NCBI RefSeq assembly: GCF_002954765.1 | Contig: NZ_MTPW01000001.1 | Coordinates: forward strand, 1,749,501-1,813,500 | DNA length: 64,000 nucleotides | Reading direction: 5' to 3' | From: Nonlabens arenilitoris | Lineage (GTDB): Bacteria > Bacteroidota > Bacteroidia > Flavobacteriales > Flavobacteriaceae | Part shown: positions 35,984-45,371 of the stretch, piece after piece | Layout of the letters: the number at the start of each line of letters is the position of its first letter | How positions within the stretch are numbered: position 1 is the stretch's first letter | The notes under the pieces: generated by a model | Seen by the model: the letters and a program-made list of their open reading frames with translations, nothing else | Databases searched by the model: none | What the model was told of the DNA's origin: nothing | Position numbers and translations under genes: made by a program

Positions 35984-37519
35984 TTACTTTTTACTCACTT
36001 CATACAAATCAATCCTACGGTCTTTTAAGTTCTTCACCGCTCCGTAGTTATGTAATTCTTTAAGAAGATCTAGATCCACATCAGCCACAAGAATCATTTC
36101 TGTGTTTGCGGTAGCTTCTGCCTTAACGCCATTTGATGGGAAAGCAAAATCACATGGTGTAAATACTGCGCTTTGTGCATAAGAAATGTCCATGTTTTCT
36201 ACCGCGGGAAGATTCCCCACGCTACCAGCGATAGCTACATAACATTCATTCTCCACCGCTCTAGCTTGAGAGCACAAACGTACTCGTGCATAAGCATTTT
36301 GTGTATCTGTCAAGAATGGTACAAAAAGAATTTGCATGCCTTCTTGTGCCATGATACGGCTCAGTTCTGGGAACTCACTGTCGTAGCAAATCAAGATTCC
36401 TATTTTACCACAATCCGTATCAAAAGTCTGAATTTTATCGCCACCTTGAAGTCCCCAAACCTTCTGCTCGTCTGGAGTAACGTGTATTTTTTCATAACGT
36501 TCTATCGTACCATCTCGACGGCACAAATTCCCTACATTATACAATTGTCCATCAATGATTTCAGGCATTGATCCTGTAATAATGTTGATGTTATACTTAA
36601 TGGATAATTCAGAAAACTTGTTTCTTATCATTTCAGTATATTTTGCTAGTTCTCTAATAGAATCACTAACACTCAACTTATTGTAAGCAGCCATAAGTGG
36701 CGCATTAAAATATTCAGGGAATAAAGCAAAATCAGACCTATAAGCTGCAACAGCATCTACAAAGTATTCTACTTGTTGCATTAACTCATTAAAACCTGAG
36801 TAAGGACGCATTTGCCACTGGATTAATCCTAACCGCACCGTGCTTTTTAATGCTGTGGTTTTTGTAACTGGTTTTGTATAGTAAATATTATCCCATTCTA
36901 GTAATACGGCAAACTCCATAGAGGCTTTATCGCCATCCAGATAGTTTTTAAGAACACGAGAAACATGGAAGTCGTTTGATAGTTGAAAGTTCAGTACAGA
37001 GTCTGTAATCTCTTTATTGCGCACTTTTTCGATGTATTCCTTAGGTGTCATTTCACTCGCGTGATTATGATAGTTAGGAATACGACCACCGAAGGCTATA
37101 CCTCTTAAATTCAAATTCTCACACAGCTCTTTACGGTAATCATATAAGCGACGACCTAATCGCATACCACGATATTGTGGTTTTATAAATACCTCAATTC
37201 CATAAAGTACATCACCATCATCATCGTGCGTGGTGAACTTGTAATTTCCGGTCACTTGCTCATAAGTGTACTGACCACTAAAATCCTCATATTTTACCAC
37301 TATAGAAAGTGCACAAGCAACAATTTCTTCATTTACTTTAAGCACTACCTGACCTTCTGGAAACTTGTCTATAAGCGTTTTGATCTGTTCTTCTCGCCAG
37401 TAAGAATCTGGTAGATTGCTATAAGAATCTATCATCGCGTGCTTTAACTCTTCATAATCTTTAAGCTGTAAAAACTCTAGATTTAAGTTGTCAATCTTAC
37501 TCATATTAATATCACTCAT
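35984..37519 (-). CDS. GNAT acetyltransferase fused to carbon-nitrogen hydrolase
   Basis: A 511-residue two-domain protein. Residues 15-215 form a GNAT acetyltransferase, with acetyl-CoA loop residues near RGMRLGRRLYDY. Residues 225-510 form a nitrilase-superfamily amidohydrolase with the Glu (FPEYF), Lys (YEKIHV) and Cys (ICYDSEFPE) catalytic residues all present. This fusion is known across Bacteroidota and its substrate is not established. It lies 155 nt downstream of the polyamine operon in the same orientation, so a role with acyl-polyamine or amide substrates is possible but unproven. Confidence 0.9.
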   Translation of the reverse strand: MSDINMSKIDNLNLEFLQLKDYEELKHAMIDSYSNLPDSYWREEQIKTLIDKFPEGQVVLKVNEEIVACALSIVVKYEDFSGQYTYEQVTGNYKFTTHDDDGDVLYGIEVFIKPQYRGMRLGRRLYDYRKELCENLNLRGIAFGGRIPNYHNHASEMTPKEYIEKVRNKEITDSVLNFQLSNDFHVSRVLKNYLDGDKASMEFAVLLEWDNIYYTKPVTKTTALKSTVRLGLIQWQMRPYSGFNELMQQVEYFVDAVAAYRSDFALFPEYFNAPLMAAYNKLSVSDSIRELAKYTEMIRNKFSELSIKYNINIITGSMPEIIDGQLYNVGNLCRRDGTIERYEKIHVTPDEQKVWGLQGGDKIQTFDTDCGKIGILICYDSEFPELSRIMAQEGMQILFVPFLTDTQNAYARVRLCSQARAVENECYVAIAGSVGNLPAVENMDISYAQSAVFTPCDFAFPSNGVKAEATANTEMILVADVDLDLLKELHNYGAVKNLKDRRIDLYEVSKK

Positions 37520-37597
37520 AGTGTCTTAGTTGTATCTAAATGTAATGGGAATTCAATTGTTTTAAGCGCCTAAAAAGTTAATTTTTTAAGCATAAAA

Positions 37598-37635
37598 AAC
37601 CTGTAAACCGCTATGTGTTGAGCAACTTACAGGTT
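37598..37635 (-). terminator. terminator of the polyamine operon
   Basis: On the minus strand AACCTGTAA pairs with TTACAGGTT and is followed by a T-run. It lies between the polyamine operon and the GNAT-nitrilase gene. Confidence 0.75.
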
Positions 37636-37647
37636 GTGTTCTAGTTC

Positions 37648-37663
37648 CGCTTTCGCGAAAGCG
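37648..37663. repeat. dispersed palindrome, perfect copy 8
   Basis: CGCTTTCGCGAAAGCG just after the polyamine operon. Flanking TTC and GAA bases extend it to a 22-bp perfect palindrome (37645-37666). Confidence 0.95.
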
Positions 37664-37674
37664 GAATTAAAAAT

Positions 37675-38643
37675 TTACATCTCTAATAAATAAGCAAAAA
37701 TCAATGGTGCCACAATAGTTGCATCACTTTCTACTATAAATTTAGGTGTGTCTTGATCTAGTTTTCCCCATGTGATTTTCTCATTAGGTACGGCACCAGA
37801 GTAGCTTCCATAACTGGTTGTTGAGTCAGATATCTGACAGAAATAACTCCAGAATGGCGTGTCGGTACGTTCCATATCTTGATACAACATAGGCACTACA
37901 CAAATAGGAAAATCACCAGCGATTCCACCACCTATCTGGAAGAAACCGATCCCTTTTTGTGAATTATCAGTATACCAGTCTGCAAGGAAGGTCATGTACT
38001 CGATACCGCTTTTTACAGTACTCGCTTTTAACTCACCTTTTAATACATAACTAGCAAAAATATTACCCATAGTGCTGTCTTCCCAACCTGGAACGACGAT
38101 TGGAAGATTAGCCTTAGCAGCAGCATACATCCATGAGTTCTCAATAGGGATTTCATAATACTGTTCTAGTACGCCACTTAAAAGTAGTTTGTACATGTAT
38201 TCATGCGGGAAATAGCGCTCGCCTTTTTCCTCTGCATCTTTCCATATTTTAAAAATATGTTCTTGTAATCTTCTAAAAGCCTCTTCTTCTGGAATACAAG
38301 TGTCTGTCACGCGGTTCAATCCTTTTTCAAGTAAATCCCATTCGTCTTGCGGTGTTAAATCGCGATAGTTAGGCACTCTTTTATAGTGGCTATGCGCCAC
38401 TAGATTCATCAAATCTTCTTCAAGGTTTGCACCTGTACAAGAAATAATATGTACTTTATCTTGGCGTATCATCTCACCAAAAATCTTCCCAATTTCTGCA
38501 GTACTCATAGCTCCAGCTAGCGAAACTAGCATTTTGGAGCCTTGGTTTAATTGTGCTTCATAACCTTTGGCAGCGTCTACAAGCGCAGCGCTGTTAAAGT
38601 GTAAGAAATAGTTTTCTATAAAATCAGTAATAGGTTTTCCCAT
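37675..38643 (-). CDS. deoxyhypusine synthase-like protein, probable polyamine synthase
   Basis: A 322-residue member of the deoxyhypusine synthase family. The C-terminal NEKITWGK segment matches the active-site lysine region, and the TSYGSYSGA motif precedes it. Bacteria have no eIF5A substrate. Bacterial members have been linked to homospermidine or related polyamine formation, transferring an aminobutyl group from one amine to another. The gene follows agmatinase after 14 nt in an arginine decarboxylase-agmatinase operon. The product is therefore likely a triamine made from putrescine or spermidine. The exact reaction is inferred. Confidence 0.88.
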   Translation of the reverse strand: MGKPITDFIENYFLHFNSAALVDAAKGYEAQLNQGSKMLVSLAGAMSTAEIGKIFGEMIRQDKVHIISCTGANLEEDLMNLVAHSHYKRVPNYRDLTPQDEWDLLEKGLNRVTDTCIPEEEAFRRLQEHIFKIWKDAEEKGERYFPHEYMYKLLLSGVLEQYYEIPIENSWMYAAAKANLPIVVPGWEDSTMGNIFASYVLKGELKASTVKSGIEYMTFLADWYTDNSQKGIGFFQIGGGIAGDFPICVVPMLYQDMERTDTPFWSYFCQISDSTTSYGSYSGAVPNEKITWGKLDQDTPKFIVESDATIVAPLIFAYLLEM

Positions 38644-38657
38644 GATATTTTTGAAGA

Positions 38658-39593
38658 TTAATCTTCTATGTTTTTCATTTTTTTCAATCCAGCTTTTGTA
38701 AAAGCATTGTCTGCCTCATAGCCGTCTTCTCCTTCTAGAGCGATGTCTTTAAACTTATAGCTCAACATTTTATAATACAATTTTGCAGCAAGAAAATCTG
38801 ATGATTTCTCTGATGGATTAGGACATAATTCAACGATGTCAAAACCTACCACGTTCTTCTCTGCAAAAACCATTTTTAAGAAATCTAATGTTTCATACCA
38901 GAAGAGCCCACCAGGTTCAGGCGTACCAGTAGATGGACATATCGATGGGTCAAAAGCATCTAAATCGATGGTAATAAATACATTTTCTGTAAGTGCTTCA
39001 GTAGCTTTTTCTTGCCAGTAGTCATCTTGTACCATTTCATGAGCAAAGAAGATTTTATCGTCGTCATTAATACCTACTTCTATGCTGTCCATAGAACGTA
39101 TTCCTACCTGCACTAGATTTGTTTTTTGACTCGCTTCATATACGGCACAAGCATGATTACAAGTACTACCGTCGTATTCTTTTCTTAAGTCTGCATGAGC
39201 ATCAATTTGTAATACACTCAAGTTTTCATACATATCGTTAAAAGCGCGTATACTTCCTATAGAAATAGAATGTTCTCCACCAAAAAGGGTTACAAACTTA
39301 TTTTTCTTAATATACTTTTTAGTAGTTGCGTGCACGGCATCTACCATTGCTTCTGGCGAACTGTTCTCTGTAACAGCATCTGCAAGAAAGACTCCATGAT
39401 GATACACTTCTGTATCAGTTTCAATATCGTATAATTCCATATTTGCACTGGCGTCTAGAAAGGCTTCTGGTCCTTTATCTGCGCCTTTTTGCCAGGTGCT
39501 TGTTCCATCATAAGGAACTGGAATTAAAACGATTGATGCATTATCGATTCCAGCATATTCATCTGGAATTCCTGCATAGTTTGAATTACTCAT
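38658..39593 (-). CDS. speB: agmatinase
   Basis: A ureohydrolase converting agmatine to putrescine and urea. The 311-residue protein has the binuclear Mn ligands in GGEHSISIG, DAHADLRKEY and DLDAFDPS. Context favours agmatinase over arginase, since the upstream gene encodes an arginine decarboxylase-type enzyme and a DHS-like polyamine synthase follows after 14 nt. It lies 49 nt after speA. Confidence 0.92.
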   Translation of the reverse strand: MSNSNYAGIPDEYAGIDNASIVLIPVPYDGTSTWQKGADKGPEAFLDASANMELYDIETDTEVYHHGVFLADAVTENSSPEAMVDAVHATTKKYIKKNKFVTLFGGEHSISIGSIRAFNDMYENLSVLQIDAHADLRKEYDGSTCNHACAVYEASQKTNLVQVGIRSMDSIEVGINDDDKIFFAHEMVQDDYWQEKATEALTENVFITIDLDAFDPSICPSTGTPEPGGLFWYETLDFLKMVFAEKNVVGFDIVELCPNPSEKSSDFLAAKLYYKMLSYKFKDIALEGEDGYEADNAFTKAGLKKMKNIED

Positions 39594-39642
39594 GTCTTGA
39601 AATTAAAAGTTTGTTTTAAAGTTAATCGATTTATATAAAATA

Positions 39643-41034
39643 TTAATATCCTAATATATCTAGCATTTGTTCTGAGCTTTGTTGCTCTTTAAAAACTCTA
39701 GTTTGTATAGCTCCATTTTCATCACGGTCTATTAAAATATGTTTAGGAGCTGGTATTAAACAGTGTTGTATACCGCCATATCCACCTATTGTTTCTTGAT
39801 AAGCTCCAGTATTAAAAAAGCCTATATAGAGTGGTTTATCTTTATGATATTTTGGTAAATAAATAGCATTAACATTTTGCTCACTGTTGTAATAGTCATC
39901 ACTATCGCAAGTTAATCCACCTAGTAGTACACGCTCATATTCTTCATTCCAGCGGTTTAAGGCTAGCATAATAAAACGCTTGCTTATTGCCCATGAATCT
40001 GGTAGGGTTGTGATAAATGAACTATTGATCATGTTCCACTTTTCACGGTCGTTTTGTTGCTTTTGATACAACACTTTATAAATAGCTCCACCACTTTCAC
40101 CTACTGTAAAAGAACCAAATTCTGTGAAAATATGGGGCACATCAACATCTGCCTCATCACATACTTGCTTTATTTGATTTACGATCTCATTGATCATGTA
40201 CTCATAATCAAATTCAAATGCTAGTGAGTTTTTTATAGGGAAGCCACCACCTATATTAAGACTGTCTAGTGATGGACATATTTTCTTAAGGCTTATGTAG
40301 ACTTTAAGGCATTTGTGTAATTCATTCCAGTAATATGCATTATCACGTATACCTGTATTAATGAAAAAGTGTAGCATCTTAAGCGACACTTGTTTGTTCT
40401 CTTGTATCTGATTTTTATAGAATGAGAGAATGTTTTTGTAACCTATTCCTAAACGGCTCGTGTAAAATTCAAACTTTGGTTCTTCTTCACTCGCTATTCT
40501 TATTCCTACTTTAAATTGCTTATATGTCGCATTTGTCAATAGGTCTAATTCTTCATAGTTATCTATGATAGGAATACAGTTTTTGTGGCCAGAGTTGATT
40601 AGGTCTGCGATATTGTCTATATATTTTTCGCGTTTAAAACCGTTACTAATGATATAGGTGTCGTCTTTAATTTTACCTTCAGCTTTTAGACTTTTTATAA
40701 TATCTATATCAAAGGCACTACTGGTTTCTAAATGTATATCGTTAGTCAACGCCGTATCTAGCACATGTTTAAAGTGTGAACTTTTTGTACAATAGCAATA
40801 ATGGTATTTTGCTTTGTAGTCCGCTTTTGCGAAAGCGTCATTAAACCACCTCTGTGCACGCTGTATATTATCAGATATCTTAGGTAAATAGGTGAACTTT
40901 AATGGTGATCCATATTGTTCTACCAGTTCCATCAGATCGATATCGTGAAAGTGTAAGGTCTTGTCTTCTAGTTTGAACTCCTCTGTTGGGAAGAAGTACG
41001 TTTGATCGATTAGATCAATGTATTTAGTATTCAA
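39643..41034 (-). CDS. speA: arginine decarboxylase-type PLP enzyme
   Basis: A fold-type III PLP decarboxylase of 463 residues. The PLP lysine is expected in CTKSSHF near residue 85. The glycine-rich block SLNIGGGFPIKNS and the C-terminal CDSDDYYN and FFNTGAYQ motifs are present. The family is much shorter than E. coli SpeA; it is the type found in Bacteroidota and annotated as arginine decarboxylase. Its operon with agmatinase supports the route arginine, agmatine, putrescine. A palindrome variant at 40822 is read as DAFAKAD. Confidence 0.85.
   Translation of the reverse strand: MNTKYIDLIDQTYFFPTEEFKLEDKTLHFHDIDLMELVEQYGSPLKFTYLPKISDNIQRAQRWFNDAFAKADYKAKYHYCYCTKSSHFKHVLDTALTNDIHLETSSAFDIDIIKSLKAEGKIKDDTYIISNGFKREKYIDNIADLINSGHKNCIPIIDNYEELDLLTNATYKQFKVGIRIASEEEPKFEFYTSRLGIGYKNILSFYKNQIQENKQVSLKMLHFFINTGIRDNAYYWNELHKCLKVYISLKKICPSLDSLNIGGGFPIKNSLAFEFDYEYMINEIVNQIKQVCDEADVDVPHIFTEFGSFTVGESGGAIYKVLYQKQQNDREKWNMINSSFITTLPDSWAISKRFIMLALNRWNEEYERVLLGGLTCDSDDYYNSEQNVNAIYLPKYHKDKPLYIGFFNTGAYQETIGGYGGIQHCLIPAPKHILIDRDENGAIQTRVFKEQQSSEQMLDILGY
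40822..40837. repeat. dispersed palindrome, 15/16 variant
   Basis: CGCTTTTGCGAAAGCG in speA, one base from consensus, read as AFAKA. Confidence 0.85.
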
Positions 41035-41176
41035 TGGCTATAGGTTAAGTGTAGTTTTAAGTGAACTACAAGCTAAACAAAAAAACGTTAATAATAGAAT
41101 GAAATGTGTTACCTAAATATTAAAATTGAATGGCGATAAGAAGGGACAATAATATTCCTTTTTTTGAAATAATTGC

Positions 41177-41214
41177 AAAAAAAATAGCGTTGCCTAAATA
41201 TTTAGACAACGCTA
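41177..41214 (-). terminator. terminator of the pseudouridine synthase gene
   Basis: TAGCGTTG pairs with CAACGCTA and CTAAA with TTTAG inside. A T-run on the minus strand follows, 22 nt after the gene's stop. Confidence 0.88.
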
Positions 41215-41235
41215 GTGTTTACAAGTGATTGTAGC

Positions 41236-42216
41236 TTATATCATCTTTAAATTGATGATTTCTTGATCTGTTAAAGTACGATAATGCCCACGTGGAAGGT
41301 CTTTTTTAGTCAATCCACCTAGCACAACACGATCTAAAACTTTAATCTCATATTTAACGGCTTCAAAAAGAGCCTGTACGATATTGTCTTTTCCACTATG
41401 TATTTCTATTCCTACCTCATTATTGCGGCCATCCTCAACATAATTGATTTCTTTAACCTCAATAACTTCTCCATTAATAGCGATACCATTACGTAATTGC
41501 ATTAAATCCTCGTGTTTAAAACTACGATCTAGGGCAACTTGATAAATCTTGCGCATTTCTAGATTAGGATTATTAAGTTTGTTAGCCATTTCTAAGTCAT
41601 TAGTAAATAGCATTAAACCTACAGATTGTCTTCCTAGACGTCCTACATAATGTAAATTTGCCACACCAGCACTTTGCATCAGGTCTAACACAGTTTTACT
41701 AGCTCGTTCTCCTTTACGCGGTGCGATAAAACCTTTAGGTTTATTAAGTAGTAAATATTGTTTTTTATAAGGCTGTATATTTTGACCGTCGAATTTTACT
41801 TCATCAGTTAATTTAACACGATAACCCATTTCAGATACAGGTTTACCATTAACAGTTACACTACCAGCTTTAATGTATATATCTGCATCACGTCGACTGC
41901 ATATTCCAGAGTTCGAAATATATTTATTCAATCGTATTGTTCCATCATCAGGCTTAGACTTAGAGCCTTCAGATTTTTTACGCATGATATATTCCTTCTT
42001 TGTTACTGGATTACCTGTACGCGATGTTCCTACTACTTGATTTTTACCACCTCGAGTTGTTGGTTTTCCGGTAGGTGCATTTCCTCTAGCTTGAGATTTT
42101 CCTCTATGGTCTGTGCTTCCAGCATTTCGTCTGTTGCCACCTTTTGAGCTAGAAGAATCTCTGCCGCCTTGGCGACCAGTTCCTTTTCCTCTTGCTCCAT
42201 CATTACCTCTTCCCAT
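41236..42216 (-). CDS. RsuA/RluB-family pseudouridine synthase with catalytic Asp missing
   Basis: A 326-residue protein. Residues 1-90 are a basic Gly/Arg/Lys/Ser-rich low-complexity extension. Residues 92-150 form an S4 RNA-binding domain (IRLNKYISNSGICSRRDAD). The rest is an RsuA/RluB-like synthase fold. The nucleotides give the segment HYVGRLGRQSVGLMLFTND, where the family motif is GRLDxxTxG. The catalytic Asp is Gly, encoded by GGA. An Asp codon would need two base changes, so a single error cannot explain it. It could be an RNA-binding or assembly factor, or a specificity variant. Confidence 0.85.
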   Translation of the reverse strand: MGRGNDGARGKGTGRQGGRDSSSSKGGNRRNAGSTDHRGKSQARGNAPTGKPTTRGGKNQVVGTSRTGNPVTKKEYIMRKKSEGSKSKPDDGTIRLNKYISNSGICSRRDADIYIKAGSVTVNGKPVSEMGYRVKLTDEVKFDGQNIQPYKKQYLLLNKPKGFIAPRKGERASKTVLDLMQSAGVANLHYVGRLGRQSVGLMLFTNDLEMANKLNNPNLEMRKIYQVALDRSFKHEDLMQLRNGIAINGEVIEVKEINYVEDGRNNEVGIEIHSGKDNIVQALFEAVKYEIKVLDRVVLGGLTKKDLPRGHYRTLTDQEIINLKMI

Positions 42217-42359
42217 GGTATTAAATTTTTTGCAAAGATAAGTTTTTAAAAATGTGATGGTGCAAAAAGAATTCTAAAGTATTTACTTCCTCAAATAGAA
42301 TAATTTAGAGGAGTTACCCCATCACTTTAAAGTGTCATTTTTAATGATTAAATCATCGA

Positions 42360-43310
42360 TTAATCTGTAATCTTTACAGTAGATTGTCGTTCCCGATTGA
42401 TATGTAACTGCGTCACATCTGGTCTTGAGTAATGACCTACCGCGTCGAAGTTTTGTCGCTCTTCCAGAACTCGATTAAAATCTAGCGTTGCTGTGATGAT
42501 TTCTTCTTTACCTATTTGAGGTTCGATTATCCATTCGCCATCGGGACCAGCGATACAACTACCGCCATTTGCTAAAATATTTGGAGATTTTTCTAAGATT
42601 AAATCGAGATGCGGTGTGTCTACTGGGAAGTCTTCTTTAAACATCATACTTGAAACAGACAGTACAAAAGTGCGTCCTTCACGAGCTATAAATCTGGTAA
42701 TATCCTTAGTGTTATGGTCACTTCCTGGCCAGCAGGCTACATGTAGATTAGTTCCTTGTGCATACATGGCAGCACGTGGTAATGGCATCCAGTTTTCCCA
42801 GCAATTCAAACCACTTACCGTAAAGTCTTTTAATTTGTGAGTCACCAAACCATTTCCATCGCCGGGTGACCATGTCAAGCGCTCATCATAGGTAGGTTGT
42901 AATTTACGGTGTACACTTTCTATGCTTCCATTTTGGTTGATGTATACCATGCTGGCATATACACTATGACCACCACGATCTTGTGGACGCTCTATGATAC
43001 CTAAATAAATGGCTATGGAGTTCGCTTTCGCGAAAGCGCATACCGCATCCAGCTCGCCGTCCTCGATACTTATGCTATTTAACACATAATGTCTGTGCAG
43101 TTCTTTCACCTCTTTTTTATTCCAAGTAGCGCCATCAGTTAGCGCAAGCCAGAATGGATAACCTGGCAATAATCCTTCTCCAAAAACAACTAATTCTGCA
43201 TCTTGCTTCTTAGCCTCTTCTAGCGTGGAAAGTATTTTGTCTAATGTCGCTTTTTTATCTAGCCATACTGGAGAGATTTGAGCAAGTGCTACGTTGATGA
43301 GGTGTTGCAT
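42360..43310 (-). CDS. nitrilase
   Basis: A 316-residue nitrilase-superfamily enzyme. The catalytic Glu is in FGEGLLPGYPFW (near residue 45), the Lys in RKLQPTYDERL, and the Cys in GLNCWENWMPLPRAA. This last block, CWEN with MYAQG following, is typical of true nitrilases acting on nitriles. A palindrome copy at 43023 is read as AFAKA. Its start overlaps the stop of the prenyltransferase gene by one base. The natural substrate is unknown. Confidence 0.86.
   Translation of the reverse strand: MQHLINVALAQISPVWLDKKATLDKILSTLEEAKKQDAELVVFGEGLLPGYPFWLALTDGATWNKKEVKELHRHYVLNSISIEDGELDAVCAFAKANSIAIYLGIIERPQDRGGHSVYASMVYINQNGSIESVHRKLQPTYDERLTWSPGDGNGLVTHKLKDFTVSGLNCWENWMPLPRAAMYAQGTNLHVACWPGSDHNTKDITRFIAREGRTFVLSVSSMMFKEDFPVDTPHLDLILEKSPNILANGGSCIAGPDGEWIIEPQIGKEEIITATLDFNRVLEERQNFDAVGHYSRPDVTQLHINRERQSTVKITD
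43023..43038. repeat. dispersed palindrome, perfect copy 9
   Basis: CGCTTTCGCGAAAGCG in the nitrilase gene, read as AFAKA. Confidence 0.95.
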
Positions 43311-44251
43311 TACAAGAAATTTTGAAGTCGTTGGATGATGGCAGGCAAATCAATTAATAATATAGAAAGCACGCCACCTACAATGACTATTTTAAGTATA
43401 AAATGTATTAACAGATATTCTCTTTTACGTCGCGAGCTCCATAACAATGGTAAGCATACTAGTAAGGCACCGCCTATTAAGGCAAAGTAATAACGCATAT
43501 ATCCTATATTAAAATAGAGTATCAATGCTGTAATAGGTATAATAGTAAGCAATGTTAGTAAGGTGTAAAAACGCTTGCTTGCTTTTTCTCCTAATACTAC
43601 TGGTATGGTATGGTAATTTTGAGCGAGATCACCTCTTAAGTTTTCGAGATCTTTAATGAGCTCGCGCATCGCAAGTATGAGAAATAAGAAACTACCATGT
43701 ACAAATACTACTAGATATAAATTACGGTAATACATGAATAGCACAAAAAATGGAGTAATAGCCAGTAGGGCTGCAGTAAGATTACCAACAAAAAGGACTC
43801 GTTTAATTTTATGTGAGTAGAGCCACATGGCAAAAATATAAGCGGCAAAAAAGAGTCCTGCTCGCCACGATACGATGAGACCCAAGATAAACGCAACAGC
43901 ATTAACCGTAAAATAAACCGTCCATAAGGTAGAGCGACTTACTTGATTTTCTAGCATGGTTTTTTGCGGTCTATTAATAAGGTCTTTTTCACGGTCATAA
44001 AAATTATTAATGATGTAGCCACCTGCTATAGCTGCGGCACTAGCCAGAATAATCAACCACAACTTATAATCCAGCACAATCTCCTTAACAGATAATTCTG
44101 GAGCGATAATAAAAACAGCCGCTAATAATTGCGCTATCGCTATTATAGCGATGTTATAAAGTCTTACTGTTGAAAAAAGACTCAACGCTTTAATGACTAG
44201 CGTTTTTATACTAGCCTTTGTACTCATGGTATATGTTTGCTCTTGATTCAC
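43310..44251 (-). CDS. UbiA-family prenyltransferase, GGGP synthase-like
   Basis: A 313-residue polytopic membrane prenyltransferase. The first Asp-rich motif is NNFYDREKDLINRP (near residue 90), and eight or so membrane helices can be seen. In Flavobacteriia this family is annotated as geranylgeranylglycerol-phosphate geranylgeranyltransferase, and it tends to lie beside mevalonate genes, as here. The substrate remains inferred. The first ATG (44251) gives an eight-residue tail before a second ATG at 44227, and either could be used. Confidence 0.8.
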   Translation of the reverse strand: MNQEQTYTMSTKASIKTLVIKALSLFSTVRLYNIAIIAIAQLLAAVFIIAPELSVKEIVLDYKLWLIILASAAAIAGGYIINNFYDREKDLINRPQKTMLENQVSRSTLWTVYFTVNAVAFILGLIVSWRAGLFFAAYIFAMWLYSHKIKRVLFVGNLTAALLAITPFFVLFMYYRNLYLVVFVHGSFLFLILAMRELIKDLENLRGDLAQNYHTIPVVLGEKASKRFYTLLTLLTIIPITALILYFNIGYMRYYFALIGGALLVCLPLLWSSRRKREYLLIHFILKIVIVGGVLSILLIDLPAIIQRLQNFL

Positions 44252-44571
44252 AGGACTAAGTTAAGCAGTTTCTGTTTTTTAAATGATAATGGTATGTGAA
44301 ATTGTAATGATCAGTTTATTTCAGAATCTTCTATTAATAAAATCTCATACATTGGATATAAAATTTTACTACTTAGCAATCAGTAGTCTGTATTTCAATA
44401 AGATTCCATTTTTTATTTTATGATCTCTTTAGGAAACTAATATGTTTATTGGGAACATGATGTTGAAAAGATGCATCAATTTTCAAACGAGATAAGCCGA
44501 AAATCGATAAAAGTAAGCATATTATAAACCGTGATGATATAAAAAATAGATAATCACACAAATGAAATTTT
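44252..44571. other. 320-nt AT-rich intergenic region
   Basis: No ORF, clear hairpin or TAnnTTTG promoter is visible. It precedes the lipoprotein cassette and presumably contains its promoter. Confidence 0.5.
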
Positions 44572-45356
44572 ATGAAAAAGTATTTTAAATTTTCACCAAT
44601 TTTATTTTTTGGACTTTGTCTTATTTTAAATTCGTGTAGTGAAGAAGATAATTCAAAAATAGAGGAAACCAGAATTACGAATCAATTTAGTATTCAAAAA
44701 AGTAGTCAGCAAAACTCCTTAATTTTTAGTTCATTTGACGCCGCAATGCAGGCCAAATTAAATGATAATCCAAAACTGACGAAGAATTATCTCAAATTTT
44801 TATTGATTTTTATGTGAATAATGGAGGAGAACTTGTTACTATGGAATCTTCACAAGAAAACATTGATAATTTGGATTTTGGTGAAGATTATTTTACTGTA
44901 AGTGATATAATCAATAATACATCGATACATTCAACATATACAGAGTATTTAAATGAGCTACAAAATTTATACAATAATTTAAATAATTATGATTTGAATT
45001 CTTCAGAGTTAGCAATTGTTCAAAGTAATATAATTTTTATGGAGGAATTTGTAAATTATTTGTATGATTATACTTTACAAAATACTAATTTCACAGCTAA
45101 ATCAGATTGCAATGGATGGTGGTCTTGTTGGGGAAATTGTGTCGCTGGAACCATTTCTTGGGGATTAATAGGTGGTATGTCAGGTTGTGTTACATTAGGT
45201 AGCGCTGGTGTTTTAATAGGTGGAGCTGTGACTCTTATTACTGGTCCTGGTGCAGCAGCAGGTGCTTCAGCTGGTGGTATTGCTGGTTGTATAACTGGTG
45301 GTATTGCCGGAACGGTCATAGGAGCTTTTCATGGAGCATCGGAGGCTTGTGATTAA
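44572..45356 (+). pseudogene. Gly/Cys-rich bacteriocin-like lipoprotein, frameshifted
   Basis: Frame one (44572-44817) encodes a lipoprotein signal with lipobox NSCS near residues 20-22, then breaks at NPK. Frame two continues from about 44772 (TDEELSQIFIDFY) to 45356. One missing A in the run of four at 44772-44775, or a -1 slip there, would join them into about 260 residues. The C-terminal 75 residues are hydrophobic and Gly-rich, with GGxxG-like spacing and six or so cysteines (CNGWWSCWGNC). This resembles the hydrophobic Gly-rich ends of class II bacteriocins. I do not recognise a family. The downstream two-TM gene could be a partner. Confidence 0.6.
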
Positions 45357-45371
45357 TTTAAAATTGGAATT

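Noticed and set aside
37675..38643. True deoxyhypusine synthase acting on eIF5A
   Set aside because: Bacteria lack eIF5A; the operon context points to polyamine synthesis.
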